Source of the DNA: Salinicola peritrichatus
Lineage (GTDB): Bacteria; Pseudomonadota; Gammaproteobacteria; Pseudomonadales; Halomonadaceae
NCBI RefSeq assembly: GCF_003206715.1
Contig: NZ_PZJU01000002.1
Location: 1-64,000 of the forward strand
DNA: 64,000 nt
Direction of reading: 5' to 3'
The notes below the pieces were generated by a model. It was not told the origin of the DNA and did not search any database. It saw only the letters and a list, made by a program, of their open reading frames with translations. The position numbers and the translations under genes were made by a program. The first letter of the stretch is position 1; each line of letters opens with the position of its first letter. Positions 7,480 to 16,664 of the stretch are shown one piece after another.

Positions 7480-8901
7480 TCATTCAGTAGAGATGTCTTT
7501 TTCCGTCGCCCCCTGCGTCTCGGTCTCGGTGTGCTGCCGCCATTGCTGAATCAGGGTGTCATCGAACCGGCTCGGATCCAGCCGCTGTGACCAGCCGATG
7601 ATCGGGATCATGTCATTATCGGGGCCGCCGCGTTCCGGGACGATGTATTCCCAGGCGATACGTCCGTCGCGGGTCACTTCGACCAGCCGGCCACCATCGG
7701 ACTCGCTGATCAGCGTGTTGCCGTTGTCCAGCCGGTGTTGATCGCCGCGGATTTCGCTTTCCAGCGGATGTTCGGGGGTACCGGCGTATTGCCATACGAT
7801 CTGCATGGTGCGCGGGTTGAATTCGAGAATGCGGGTCTCGCCTTCCGGCTCGTGATAATGGCCACGATTGTCGAACAGCGTGATGTCGCCGTTGGGCAGC
7901 ACATTGGGGTCGTGCTGGCGTATCCAGGGACCGCGCGTCGCCCAGGTCAGCTTCTGGGTGCGCGGGTCGAACACGGCGATGGAACTGGTCTCGCGGAACG
8001 ACAATAGCAGGTCGCCTTCCTTGCCGAACGCGAAATTGCGCGCCTTGTCGGCATCGATGTAGTCGACCGCGTTGGCATGGATCGGGTCGCCGACCATGAT
8101 GCCGGGTACGTTGTCCAGCAGCTCGCTGTACTTGGAGTCGTGGATCACCGGCAGCAGCCGTGTACGCTGCAGCTCCTTGCCATCCGGCGACAGCACCACC
8201 AGCGAGTCCTCCAGGCGAGGCGGCTTGAGATAGTCGAAGCCTTGGATCTCATCGTCGAAGATGCCGTGGATCAGGGCGTAGATCTTGCCGTCCGGGGCGA
8301 CGGCGAATTGGTGATGCGCACGCCCGGCGTAGCGCCAGATCACGTTGGAATCCTTGTCCAGCTTGACCAGCCCGTAGCCGTAGGGCGTATCGCCATTGCC
8401 CTCGTAGAGCGCGATCAGGTCGCCGTTGGGCTGGACCTGGGCATTGCGGAAGTGGATGAATTCATCGGGGCGCGGGTTGGGCACGCCGTCACCGTCGGGC
8501 CACACTTCGCTGTAGGGTTTGCGCCACTCGTGAACCTTGTTGCCGTTCATGTCGATCAGGTAGGCGGCGGGCTCGGTCCCGGTGGTGTAGAGCGTCAGGC
8601 CATTGCGGGCGAGCTGCGGATCGTACTGGGTCACCCCCTTGGCATCGGTACGCTGCGTGCGCCAGATATCGCCCTTGTAGACGTCGTTGTAGTCGGTCAT
8701 CTGATGGTAGAGCGCCTGCCCGGCCTGGTAGGCGTGCTGGATCTGCGGGCCGGGGAAGATTTCGCTGACCACCGAGAAAGCGCCAACGATGAAAACGATC
8801 ACCAGCAGCGCAATGATCGACAACGCCTTGAACAGCTTGTCCGTAAACGTTTCGGCATCACGCAGCATCGGCGGACGCCCGGAAGTCTTTGACGGGTCCA
8901 T
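7480..8901 (-). CDS. Arylsulfotransferase (ASST)-family, membrane-anchored protein
   Basis: A 473-aa protein with one N-terminal membrane segment (about residues 22-43, KALSIIALLVIVFIVGAF) followed by a large beta-propeller-like periplasmic domain. Repeated blades such as AYLIDMNGNKVHEWRK, VIWRYAGRAHHQFAVAPDGK, DPIHANAVDYID and TLISESDGGRLVEVTRDG fit the ASST family. True ASSTs transfer sulfate between phenols by a periplasmic His; candidates are His in HHQF and DPIHAN. The enzymatic role is inferred from the family only. I chose ATG 8901 over 8994 because it places the membrane anchor near the N-terminus. Confidence 0.75.
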   Translation of the reverse strand: MDPSKTSGRPPMLRDAETFTDKLFKALSIIALLVIVFIVGAFSVVSEIFPGPQIQHAYQAGQALYHQMTDYNDVYKGDIWRTQRTDAKGVTQYDPQLARNGLTLYTTGTEPAAYLIDMNGNKVHEWRKPYSEVWPDGDGVPNPRPDEFIHFRNAQVQPNGDLIALYEGNGDTPYGYGLVKLDKDSNVIWRYAGRAHHQFAVAPDGKIYALIHGIFDDEIQGFDYLKPPRLEDSLVVLSPDGKELQRTRLLPVIHDSKYSELLDNVPGIMVGDPIHANAVDYIDADKARNFAFGKEGDLLLSFRETSSIAVFDPRTQKLTWATRGPWIRQHDPNVLPNGDITLFDNRGHYHEPEGETRILEFNPRTMQIVWQYAGTPEHPLESEIRGDQHRLDNGNTLISESDGGRLVEVTRDGRIAWEYIVPERGGPDNDMIPIIGWSQRLDPSRFDDTLIQQWRQHTETETQGATEKDISTE

Positions 8902-9215
8902 GTCTCTTGTCTCTATCCCAGTGGATACACAATAGCCAAAGCCCAACGAATTCAATAATCCGGGGCCGACGTCGCAACCGGTTTTTAGAGCCAAGGAATA
9001 GAAGAAAGGTTCAACGGGGAACGGTATCTTAATGTTTCCTTAAGACACGCTTTGGGTATTTTATGGCGCTCGATCTCATTCGGGAGTCGATGCTTGAGGA
9101 ATGTCGGGTGACATCGGGAACCACGTCGGCCTATAGCCGTAAGTGCGTCTTGAAGCGCGGGGTCGAACAGCGCCCCGCGTCAAGTACAACGTCTCATTGG
9201 CGGCTAGCGGCGTCG
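8902..9215. other. Intergenic region between ASST-family gene and TctC gene
   Basis: About 314 bp; it should hold the promoter of the ASST-family gene. A GC hairpin (stem CGCGGGG 9156-9162 with CCCCGCG 9173-9179) lies 3' of the TctC gene but lacks a T tract on that strand. No gene seen. Confidence 0.4.
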
Positions 9216-10214
9216 TTACTCCTGGATCAGCCCGACTTCGCGGGAAACCTGGTTGAGTTTCGCGACCTGATCGTTCACGAAGGTATCGAAGTCCTTGCCA
9301 AAGCGTTCGAACGGCACCAGGCCATTCTGCTTCATGATCTGGCGCCACTCTTCCGTCTCGCTGGCCTGGCGCAGGGTAGACACCCACCACTCGTACTCGG
9401 CATCGCTGACGCCCTTGGGCATATAGAAACCGCGCCAGTTGGATGCTTCGACATCCAGCCCCAGCTCGGTTGAGGTCGGAATCTCGTCCAGTGGCGGTGC
9501 TAGCCGCTTATCATTCAGCACGGCCAACGGCCGTAGATCGCCGGATTCGATGAAGCCTTGAGAGGACGACACCACGCCGACCAGCGCATCGATATGCCCA
9601 CCGATGACCTGCGTCACCGCCGAACCGCCGTTGTTGTAAGAGAGATACTTGATCTTGTTCAGATTCTTGACGCCGGCCTCGTGCGCCGTCATCAGGATCT
9701 TGAGGTGATCCCATCCCCCCACCGCACTGGCACCGGCGAAGGTAACCGACGCGGGATCTTCCTTCAGTGCCGCAAGCAACTGATCCAGCGATGTATAGGG
9801 AGAATCCTTCTTGACGGCGATGATCCCCGGATCGGCCCCGATGGCGCCCACCCAGCGCACCATGTCAGCCGTCATGCCGGGGAACTGCCCTTGGGCGAGC
9901 CGCGCAGTGGTGGCCGTGCTGGCAGCGGCGATGACCTTGGGATCGTTACCTCGCTTGGTAATGATGTGCGCGTAGCCGACGCCGCCTCCCGCGCCCGGCA
10001 TGTTCTTCGTCTGCACGTTTACCTGATGGTCGGTTGCCCCACCGATGATCTGCCCCAGGCTACGGCAGGTGAAATCCCAACCGCCGCCTGGCCCTGCTGG
10101 CGCTATGCAATCCACGGTCCCGGTGATGTCGGCATCCTGGGCCGTCGCGGCTCCCGACAGCATCACGGTCAATGCGGCGATGGCATACGCTGACTTTCTC
10201 GTTCTGGAAAGCAT
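9216..10214 (-). CDS. Tripartite tricarboxylate transporter binding protein (TctC/Bug family)
   Basis: A 332-aa periplasmic protein with a clear signal peptide (MLSRTRKSAYAIAALTVML..., cleavage after GAATA). Family-typical segments include CIAPAGPGGGWDFTCR, MPGAGGGVGYAHI and FAGASAVGGWDHLK. It would capture a tricarboxylate for a TctAB permease. No tctA or tctB is in the window, so the membrane part must lie elsewhere. ATG 10214 has AGGAGCG upstream and gives the proper signal peptide; the longer start at 10286 is rejected. It is divergent from a GntR regulator and close to tcuBA, suggesting tricarballylate or a similar acid as ligand. Confidence 0.88.
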   Translation of the reverse strand: MLSRTRKSAYAIAALTVMLSGAATAQDADITGTVDCIAPAGPGGGWDFTCRSLGQIIGGATDHQVNVQTKNMPGAGGGVGYAHIITKRGNDPKVIAAASTATTARLAQGQFPGMTADMVRWVGAIGADPGIIAVKKDSPYTSLDQLLAALKEDPASVTFAGASAVGGWDHLKILMTAHEAGVKNLNKIKYLSYNNGGSAVTQVIGGHIDALVGVVSSSQGFIESGDLRPLAVLNDKRLAPPLDEIPTSTELGLDVEASNWRGFYMPKGVSDAEYEWWVSTLRQASETEEWRQIMKQNGLVPFERFGKDFDTFVNDQVAKLNQVSREVGLIQE

Positions 10215-10275
10215 GCTCGCTCCTGTTTTTCTTATGAACAATTGAATAATCATGGGATCGATCTGAAAGAATGCT

Positions 10276-10285
10276 AGCGTATACA
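10276..10285. promoter_or_regulatory. Putative GntR operator upstream of the TctC gene
   Basis: The decamer AGCGTATACA lies 62 bp upstream of the TctC start, in the divergent gap with the GntR gene. The same decamer occurs at 13693-13702 upstream of tcuA. Its core GTATAC is palindromic, as expected for a FadR/FCD-type GntR dimer site. Confidence 0.5.
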
Positions 10286-10418
10286 TGTGAATACATCAAA
10301 CATTCACTCATTCGTACAAGTTCCTTAAAATCAGGGAATTAGATTTACTGAACCGCTTTGTCTCTCTAGACTTTGGGCTAAGAAGCGGGAGGCATAGCGC
10401 ACCATCGGGGGGGAAGAC

Positions 10419-11075
10419 ATGGCGGAAAATTTCTCGCGCAGCGAGCAGGCTTACCAAAAGATTCTGGAAGGCATCCGGGAAGGCACCTTGAAACCGGGAA
10501 GCCGAATCAAGGAATCCGATATTGCGGACTGGCTGAGTTTCAGTCGTACGCCGGTGAGAGAAGCCTTGAAACGGCTCGAAGCCTCCGGGCTGCTGGTCGT
10601 TGCGCCTTATAGCGGCATGCAGATAGCCAAGCTGGGCTATCAGGAAGTCATGGAGCTCTACTACATGCGTGAGGTGCTGGAGAGTTCCGCTGCCGGCCTG
10701 GCTGCCCGACACGCCAGTGATGCGGAGATCTATTCGCTGAACGAGATCATGGGCAAATACGAGGCCGCCAGCTCTCCCGCCGAACAGGCGCGTCATAATC
10801 GCCTCTTCCATAACGGCATCTATCATGCCGCCCACAACCGCTACTTGTTGAAATCGCTCAATTCCCTGCGCGACTCCATGGCACTGCTGGGCAAGACGAC
10901 TTACGAGGTTCCCGGCCGCGCCGATGCCGTGGTGAAAGAGCACCGGGCCATCCATGAATCCATCGCCAATCGGGATGTCGAGAAGGCGCAGGAGATGGCA
11001 GCGCTGCATATTCGTGAGGCGCAGAAAGCAAGGATCCAGCTCATGGGCGATGAGCTGGACGACTATCAGCAATGA
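10419..11075 (+). CDS. GntR-family (FCD) transcriptional regulator
   Basis: A 218-aa regulator. Residues ~5-70 form the winged helix (YQKILEGIREGTLKPGSRI, then FSRTPVREALKRLEASGLL). Residues ~80-210 are an all-helical FCD effector domain with spaced His/Asp (HNRLFHNGIYHAAHN; VKEHRAIHESI), likely binding a metal and an organic acid. It lies between a TctC gene and tcuBA and probably controls both. This replaces the LysR-type TcuR of Salmonella. Start ATG 10419. Confidence 0.88.
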   Translation: MAENFSRSEQAYQKILEGIREGTLKPGSRIKESDIADWLSFSRTPVREALKRLEASGLLVVAPYSGMQIAKLGYQEVMELYYMREVLESSAAGLAARHASDAEIYSLNEIMGKYEAASSPAEQARHNRLFHNGIYHAAHNRYLLKSLNSLRDSMALLGKTTYEVPGRADAVVKEHRAIHESIANRDVEKAQEMAALHIREAQKARIQLMGDELDDYQQ

Positions 11076-11162
11076 CTGCTCGACCATGAACGATCGATAA
11101 TAGCCAGGCCGAAAAGGACCACGCTTTATTCCCTCTCTGCGTGCCCTTTCCAGCCCCGTTCG

Positions 11163-12260
11163 TCATTTCTCGTTGTGGTATTTGAGCAATGCGCCCAACC
11201 TGAAGAAGATATGAATGAACTTGCTGAATGGCAGCACGGCGAATAGCGCCGCGACCACGCCGAGATGTACGATCAACAGCACGCCCATCGCCGACGTATC
11301 ACGCAGCCCGAGCAGGACCAACCCCGTCAGACTGACCCAGAAAAGCAAGCTCAGGAAGGCGTAATCCATGCCCAGTACGGCCTTCCAGCTCGGGCCATCG
11401 TGCATGCGTAGCTTGACCCAGCTCAGCCCCGCCGTACCGATGATGATACCCACGCCGCCGGCCGTCCCTAGAATGACGGGCAGGCTGGTCAGCGCATAGG
11501 GGGCGACCCAGCCGAACACGTAGTCGTAGATCGTCGCGACCGAAGTGGCGGCAAAGCAGAGCAGGAAACCGTACATCATCAGATGATGATAGCGGCGTCG
11601 ACGGTTGCTGAAGGTGCTGTCTTCATCGTTGCAACCGCTGCCATCGCTTCCCAGGTGCTTGAGTGTCATGGCGTCGTGCAGCGCGCTGCGCATCGCGTCA
11701 CGATTGGTAAGATAGGAAACCCGCCCGCCGATGGCTCTCCAGAAGTTCCGCACCCCCAGGCCGATGGCGAGAATATCGAACAGGAAGATGATACCGGCGA
11801 TGCCAGCCATGATTCCGTGGGGAATGATACGGTAGAACGCCCCTGGCCCTTGCTGAACGCTGAACAGGCTGCCGGCGTCGGCATAGAGCAGCCCGCAAAG
11901 CATGACCAGCGAGAACGCCAGCGCGGTGATCATCGAGATCACGGTGCCGTTCTTGCGAAATACCTTTCCGAGCGCCTTCGGCCAGACATACTCCTCGTAG
12001 CTTTCCTGCCTGACCTTGGTCAGCGCTTGCGGCACGTTCATGTCGAAGACATGAGGTGTCGTGTACTGGCAGGCGTGATAGCAGCCCGTGCAGTTATGGC
12101 AGAGATTGGAGAGGTACTGGATGGTTTCCCGGTCGAAACTGCGCCGGCTTTCGATCGCCGGGAACACGGCACAGAAACCTTCACAGTAGCGACACGAGTT
12201 GCATATCTCGATATTGCGGCGCGCGTCCTGCGTTACGTCCAGAATACTAATGGATTCCAT
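11163..12260 (-). CDS. tcuB: Tricarballylate utilization iron-sulfur membrane protein TcuB
   Basis: A 365-aa protein. The N-terminal ~75 residues hold two 4Fe-4S clusters: CNSCRYCEGFCAVFP and CHNCTGCYHACQYTTPH. It is followed by six or so hydrophobic segments (about 105-355), some with His that could hold heme. TcuB (CitB-like) reoxidises FADH2 of TcuA and passes electrons to the quinone pool. Its start overlaps the 3' end of tcuA by 14 bp, so it is the second gene of a coupled pair. Length matches the family. Confidence 0.9.
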   Translation of the reverse strand: MESISILDVTQDARRNIEICNSCRYCEGFCAVFPAIESRRSFDRETIQYLSNLCHNCTGCYHACQYTTPHVFDMNVPQALTKVRQESYEEYVWPKALGKVFRKNGTVISMITALAFSLVMLCGLLYADAGSLFSVQQGPGAFYRIIPHGIMAGIAGIIFLFDILAIGLGVRNFWRAIGGRVSYLTNRDAMRSALHDAMTLKHLGSDGSGCNDEDSTFSNRRRRYHHLMMYGFLLCFAATSVATIYDYVFGWVAPYALTSLPVILGTAGGVGIIIGTAGLSWVKLRMHDGPSWKAVLGMDYAFLSLLFWVSLTGLVLLGLRDTSAMGVLLIVHLGVVAALFAVLPFSKFIHIFFRLGALLKYHNEK

Positions 12261-13659
12261 TTGCCGCCTCCTGCCCTGCGGTGATACCGAACACGGTTCC
12301 TATCGCCATTCCGAATCCAGCCAGATAGCCCTGGCCCAGGATATTTCCTGCCATGATCTCTCCCGCGGCAAATATCGTATTCGAGGGTCCCGTCTCTTCG
12401 AAGATGACCTGTGCCTTGTCGGTGACCTTCACGCCCATGTAGGTAAAGGTGATACCGGGCGCCAACGTGTAGCCGTAATAAGGTGGTGTATCGATCCTGC
12501 GCGCCCAGTTCGTCTTGTCGACGTCCAGCCCCGTGGTTCCGCAACCATCCAGTACGTCCTTGTCGAACGGGGTGTCACCGATAGCGGCATTGAATGTCGT
12601 GATCGTTTGTTTCAGTGCCGAGGGGTCCAGCTTGAGCTTTGTCGCCAGCTCTTCCACGGAATCTGCCTCCAGCGGCGGGAAGACCGACGGCATGAAGTCA
12701 TTGATCGCCTTGGAGTCGATGATCACGTAACCCACCTGATCGGGCTGCTGGGCGATGAGCCGCCCCCAGATCGCGTACCGTTTCGGCCAGAAATCCTCTC
12801 CTTCGTCGTAGAATCGGCGGCAATACTTGTCGACCACGATGCCGAAGGAGACGCAGTCCAGACGCGTGACGATACCGCCGTCATACTTCGGCGCTCGTCC
12901 GTCGATGGCGACGGCATGGCACTGGTCGGGTTCCCCGATGATGCTGGCGCGATGACGCATGAACTCCTTGATCATCAGGCCCTGGTTGAATTGCGTGCCC
13001 CGGATGAGGAAATTGCGCGCGCTCGGCCCCCAGGCTTCCTCCAACCACTCCAGGTTCGACTCGAACCCGCCCGAGGCCACGACCAGCCGCTTGGCGTGGA
13101 CCTCGTGACGTATCCCCTTGCAGAGCACCACGGCGGACTTGAACTCCCCCGCTTCAATATCGAGCTCGATCGCCTGGGCGTCATAGACGATCCGTACGCC
13201 CTTGCGCTCGGCGGTGTTGTAATAGGCATTGACCAGCGCCTTGCCGCCGCCAAGAAAGAAGGCGTTGGTGCGGGACAGACTGAGCGTCCCGCCCAGGGAC
13301 GGCTGAAACCGGACACCGTTGGCTGTCATCCAGTCGTAGGCGTCGTAGGACCTCCGAATCGTCATCCGCGCCAGCTCCGGATCGGTCTTGCCGGCGGTGA
13401 CTCGCATCAGGTCCTCGAAATACTCCTCTTCCGTATAGTCGCCAGCGAGGATGCCTTTCGGCCCTTCGTGCATGCAGCGGAAGTTACGCGTGTGCTGGCT
13501 GTTGCCGCCACGAAGCGATTTCGGAGCATGCTCGACCATGAGCACGTTGCACCCGGCATCCGCCGCGGAAATCGCCGCACACAACGCCGCGTTGCCGCCT
13601 CCGATCACCAGCACATCGGAAAACAGCGCGTCTCCCGTCTTGTAATCCTTTCGATCCAT
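12247..13659 (-). CDS. tcuA: FAD-dependent tricarballylate dehydrogenase TcuA
   Basis: A 470-aa flavoprotein of the fumarate-reductase/succinate-dehydrogenase superfamily. The N-terminal dinucleotide motif DVLVIGGGNAALCAAISA (about 15-32) and the flavin-contacting RGGNSQHTRNF are visible. The C-terminal GAGITFTYMGVKVTD-like and IFAAGEIMAGNILGQGYL segments are the closing FAD part. It oxidises tricarballylate to cis-aconitate, feeding the TCA cycle. First gene of tcuAB. The promoter region contains AGCGTATACA at 13693-13702. A related acid could be the real substrate. Confidence 0.9.
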   Translation of the reverse strand: MDRKDYKTGDALFSDVLVIGGGNAALCAAISAADAGCNVLMVEHAPKSLRGGNSQHTRNFRCMHEGPKGILAGDYTEEEYFEDLMRVTAGKTDPELARMTIRRSYDAYDWMTANGVRFQPSLGGTLSLSRTNAFFLGGGKALVNAYYNTAERKGVRIVYDAQAIELDIEAGEFKSAVVLCKGIRHEVHAKRLVVASGGFESNLEWLEEAWGPSARNFLIRGTQFNQGLMIKEFMRHRASIIGEPDQCHAVAIDGRAPKYDGGIVTRLDCVSFGIVVDKYCRRFYDEGEDFWPKRYAIWGRLIAQQPDQVGYVIIDSKAINDFMPSVFPPLEADSVEELATKLKLDPSALKQTITTFNAAIGDTPFDKDVLDGCGTTGLDVDKTNWARRIDTPPYYGYTLAPGITFTYMGVKVTDKAQVIFEETGPSNTIFAAGEIMAGNILGQGYLAGFGMAIGTVFGITAGQEAANGIH

Positions 13660-14102
13660 AGTCTCTCGCCAACCCGAATACTATTGAGTGCAAGCGTATA
13701 CAATTAGGATCGGCAAAACAATATGGCGCGAATCCCGCATCCGTATTGCATCAGTCTGGAGAGGTTCGAGATGAGCCGAAATGACGAGGATCGCGCGCTG
13801 ACCAATGATCGGCGCGCAACAAGACTTCAAGCGAACCAAGATCGCGATGGATTAGAAAGCTGGAGGGCAGGTCACCATGGTCGAGTCTCGCGCGATACCA
13901 TGGGCAATAATCCGTCATATCTATGGCAAATGGCATGGCGATGAAGTCCGTATCCATGTCGCAACGGCTGGTGTTCGCGATCTCGAAAGTGCAAGTCATC
14001 TTCGCCCACAGCGATCCCAGCTGGCCTACCACTAGACCGATACCGCCGAGAATATCCAGAAGCGCTGGCCGATACTGCCCTGGTTAGGAGTTTCCACCGT
14101 AT
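13660..14102. other. tcuA promoter region and unidentified remnant DNA
   Basis: The first ~60 bp hold the tcuA promoter and the shared decamer. On the minus strand about 13751-14090 stays largely open and includes a hydrophobic stretch (LLDILGGIGLVVGQLGSLW), which may be a remnant of a membrane protein. I do not recognise it and see no valid start or family signature. Confidence 0.35.
13693..13702. promoter_or_regulatory. Putative GntR operator upstream of tcuA
   Basis: AGCGTATACA, identical to 10276-10285, lies 34 bp upstream of the tcuA start codon, a position suited to repression by the adjacent GntR regulator. Confidence 0.5.
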
Positions 14103-14372
14103 TCATTGTCCTGATTGGCCATTCGGTATCAGCAGCACGCGCCCTTTCACCCGCCGCTCGAGCAAATCATTGAGCGCGATGGCGAAGTCTTCCAGCGCAT
14201 AGCGCTTGCACGGCCCCGGCACGATCTCCCCCTTGGTAGCCAGGTTAAGAATCTCCCGGAAAGCACGCTGCATGATCTGGGGACAACGTTTGCGGTAGTC
14301 GCTCACCTGTACGCCGCTGACCTCGATGTTCTTCAACATGAGGTAGTTAGCCTTGATCGTCGGAATGCGTCC
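14103..14372 (-). pseudogene. Quinone oxidoreductase (MDR family), C-terminal fragment
   Basis: The last ~89 codons read GRIPTIKANYLMLKNIEVSG, then a DYRKR..P segment, LNLATKGEIVPGPCKRYALED and RRVKGRVLLI. This is the characteristic C-terminus of NADPH:quinone reductases of the medium-chain dehydrogenase family. The N-terminal ~240 residues, with the Rossmann fold, are absent; upstream sequence is unrelated. It marks the left junction of the copper module, as if the module or a deletion cut the gene. Confidence 0.75.
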
Positions 14373-14606
14373 GGCGGACTCCTTGGACGAATTATCAAAG
14401 TTGGTTGCCTGTTTAAAGAAACGGGAAGCTGCACACGCGGAGGAGATGAGTCGTATCCATGTGCAGAATGCGTCACAGGCGGCATTGTCCAAGCTTCGAC
14501 AAAGCGAGTAGCCGATACAAAGTCAGCAGCGATGCATTGCACCTCAACCCGCTCAATCGTCCCCAGCTCTCGGAGTGGGCCATTCCCCCCCTGCACCAAG
14601 GAGAGC

Positions 14607-15020
14607 ATGACAAGCTTGGATTTATCGGGTCAACGAGAGTATCGTCATGCCATGATGCGATCGATCGTGTTGCTGTTGACGATACTGGTGTTGAATGCTG
14701 CGCCCTTCGTGAGTTCGGCCCATGCGCTGGGCATGACATCAGCCGGGGTGCGGGCGATGTCGCACATGTCCGTTTCCTGCGACCACGAATCGCAGCATGC
14801 TGCCGACACCGATCAGTGTCATTCGACGATCGCCTGCAACTCGCATGCGGCAGCCAATTGCGCCAGAGCCTGCGCAGGCATGGTCGGATTCTCACTGCCG
14901 GCGCAGGGCGTCATGGCCATCATGATAGAACGCTCCTCACCCGTTCCTTCCACCGCACTGGTGCCCGAAGATCCCATCCCTCAAGGAATCGATCGACCTC
15001 CCAAATTGCGTCTCCTCTGA
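14607..15020 (+). CDS. Small secreted Cys/His-rich protein of the copper module
   Basis: A 137-aa protein with an N-terminal hydrophobic signal (MRSIVLLLTILVLNAAPFVS at about residues 17-36) ending near SAHA. The mature part is rich in Cys and His (MSVSCDHESQHAADTDQC, CNSHAAANCARACAG), a plausible copper-binding set. ATG 14607 has AAGGAG upstream; ATG 14652 would give a shorter signal and is the alternative. It precedes the multicopper oxidase by 66 bp on the same strand, likely one operon. I do not recognise a named family; a periplasmic copper-binding or sensing role is inference. Confidence 0.65.
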   Translation: MTSLDLSGQREYRHAMMRSIVLLLTILVLNAAPFVSSAHALGMTSAGVRAMSHMSVSCDHESQHAADTDQCHSTIACNSHAAANCARACAGMVGFSLPAQGVMAIMIERSSPVPSTALVPEDPIPQGIDRPPKLRLL

Positions 15021-15086
15021 AGCTTACGCCCGGCATTCTACCGGAGCCTAACCGAGCCCAAATGGGCCCTTCTTCTGGAGACGGAC

Positions 15087-16598
15087 ATGACCCCGATTTC
15101 CCGGCGCGCTTTTCTCGCCGCCAGTTCCGCTGCGCTTGCAGTCACCGCGCTACCGCGCGTGCTCTTCGCCGACTCACCGGCAATCCCGCTCAAGGCCACC
15201 TCCCGGGTGCTCGATATCGATGGACGGGCGGCTACCGTTTACGGGTTGCAAGGTCCGTCCGGCCAAGGGTTATGGCTGAACCCGGGCGAACACTTTCGGG
15301 TGGCTCTGACCAACGACCTCGATGAATCGACGATCATTCACTGGCATGGGCAGATTCCCCCGAACGTGCAGGATGGCGTTCCCGATCTGCCCATGCCGAT
15401 GCTGAAACCAGGCGAGACCCGCGGCTATGACTATGCGCCAAACCCCGGAACTTACTGGATGCACTCTCATGTGCCCCTACAAGAGATGCATCTCCTGGCG
15501 GCCCCGCTGATCGTTCGCAGCCATGAGGATCTCGCCGCCGATCGCCAGGATGTGGCGATGTTCCTGCACGACTTCTCGTTCAAGTCTCCCGAGGAAGTGA
15601 TGATGGAGATCATGGCGGGACATGTACAAGGGGGGAATGACACTCATGGTGAGATGCATGCCGGCGGCATGTCGGGCATGGATCACTCCATGATGTCGGA
15701 TATGGATCACTCGATGATCTCGAACATGCGCCACGGCAATATGGCCATGAACGACCAGGCCGGCATGAACGGCATGGCGATGGATCTGAACGACTACGAT
15801 TGGGATGCCTACCTGGCCAACGACCGGACTCTGTCCGACCCCGACATCGTCCGGGTGGAGCGTGGCGGACGCATCCGGCTGCGGATCGTCAATGCCTCGG
15901 CGGCCACGGTATTCTGGATCGACACCGGAGAGGTGCCGGCACGCTTGGTGGCGGTGGACGGCCACGCCGTGCAGCCGCTGACCGGTCGCCGTTTCGGGGT
16001 GGCAATGGCCCAGCGTCTCGATCTGGAGATCGACCTGCCCAATGGAGAGGGCGCCTGGCCAATTCTGGCCTTGCGTGAAGGCGCGCGCGAACGTACGGGC
16101 TTGATATTGGCCACATCCGGTGCCGCGATAACGAAGGTCGATTCCCTGGGCAACGACAACGCGCCACCCTTCGATACCGATCTGGCGCAGGAAGCGCGGC
16201 TCGTCGCGCAGGACCCGCTGCCGGAGCGCGCGGTTCAGCGTCATCAGACACTGGTGCTGGGGGGCGGTATGCAACCCTATCGCTGGACGATCGACAATGC
16301 GATCTGGAGTCACCATGTGCCCGTCCCGGCCCGTTCCGGGGAGCGCGTGGAGCTGAGTTTTCGTAATGCCTCGATGATGGGCCATCCAATGCATCTGCAT
16401 GGACATACCTTCCAGGTGGTCGAGTTGAATGGCCGACGCATCGCCGGCGCGCGTCGCGATACCGTACATGTGCCGCCCATGGCGACGGTCAAGATCGCGC
16501 TCGATGCCGGCGAGGCGGCCAGATGGATGCTTCACTGTCACCATATGCCACATCTCGAGACGGGAATGATGACGGAATTCGAGGTCACTTCCGCCTAG
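15087..16598 (+). CDS. Multicopper oxidase (periplasmic, CopA/CueO type)
   Basis: A 503-aa Tat-exported enzyme (MTPISRRAFLAASSAALAVT). Copper ligands are visible: HWHGQ (~88), HSHVPLQEMHLL (~128), then near the C-terminus HPMHLHGHTF and MLHCHHMPHLETGMM, covering T1, T2 and T3 sites. Residues ~185-235 are Met/His-rich (repeats like GMDHSMMSDMDHSM), as in copper-resistance oxidases. It likely oxidises Cu(I) to less toxic Cu(II) in the periplasm. It lies between the small Cys/His protein and the Cu ATPase. Confidence 0.93.
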   Translation: MTPISRRAFLAASSAALAVTALPRVLFADSPAIPLKATSRVLDIDGRAATVYGLQGPSGQGLWLNPGEHFRVALTNDLDESTIIHWHGQIPPNVQDGVPDLPMPMLKPGETRGYDYAPNPGTYWMHSHVPLQEMHLLAAPLIVRSHEDLAADRQDVAMFLHDFSFKSPEEVMMEIMAGHVQGGNDTHGEMHAGGMSGMDHSMMSDMDHSMISNMRHGNMAMNDQAGMNGMAMDLNDYDWDAYLANDRTLSDPDIVRVERGGRIRLRIVNASAATVFWIDTGEVPARLVAVDGHAVQPLTGRRFGVAMAQRLDLEIDLPNGEGAWPILALREGARERTGLILATSGAAITKVDSLGNDNAPPFDTDLAQEARLVAQDPLPERAVQRHQTLVLGGGMQPYRWTIDNAIWSHHVPVPARSGERVELSFRNASMMGHPMHLHGHTFQVVELNGRRIAGARRDTVHVPPMATVKIALDAGEAARWMLHCHHMPHLETGMMTEFEVTSA

Positions 16599-16664
16599 GA
16601 ACCCGTTCACGATCGGCGCAAGGCGCATTCATGCATCCCACATTAGCTGTTACAGGAATGCCAG

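Noticed and set aside
12199-13707. Plus-strand frame of 502 codons opposite tcuA
   Set aside because: A shadow of tcuA with no recognisable features.
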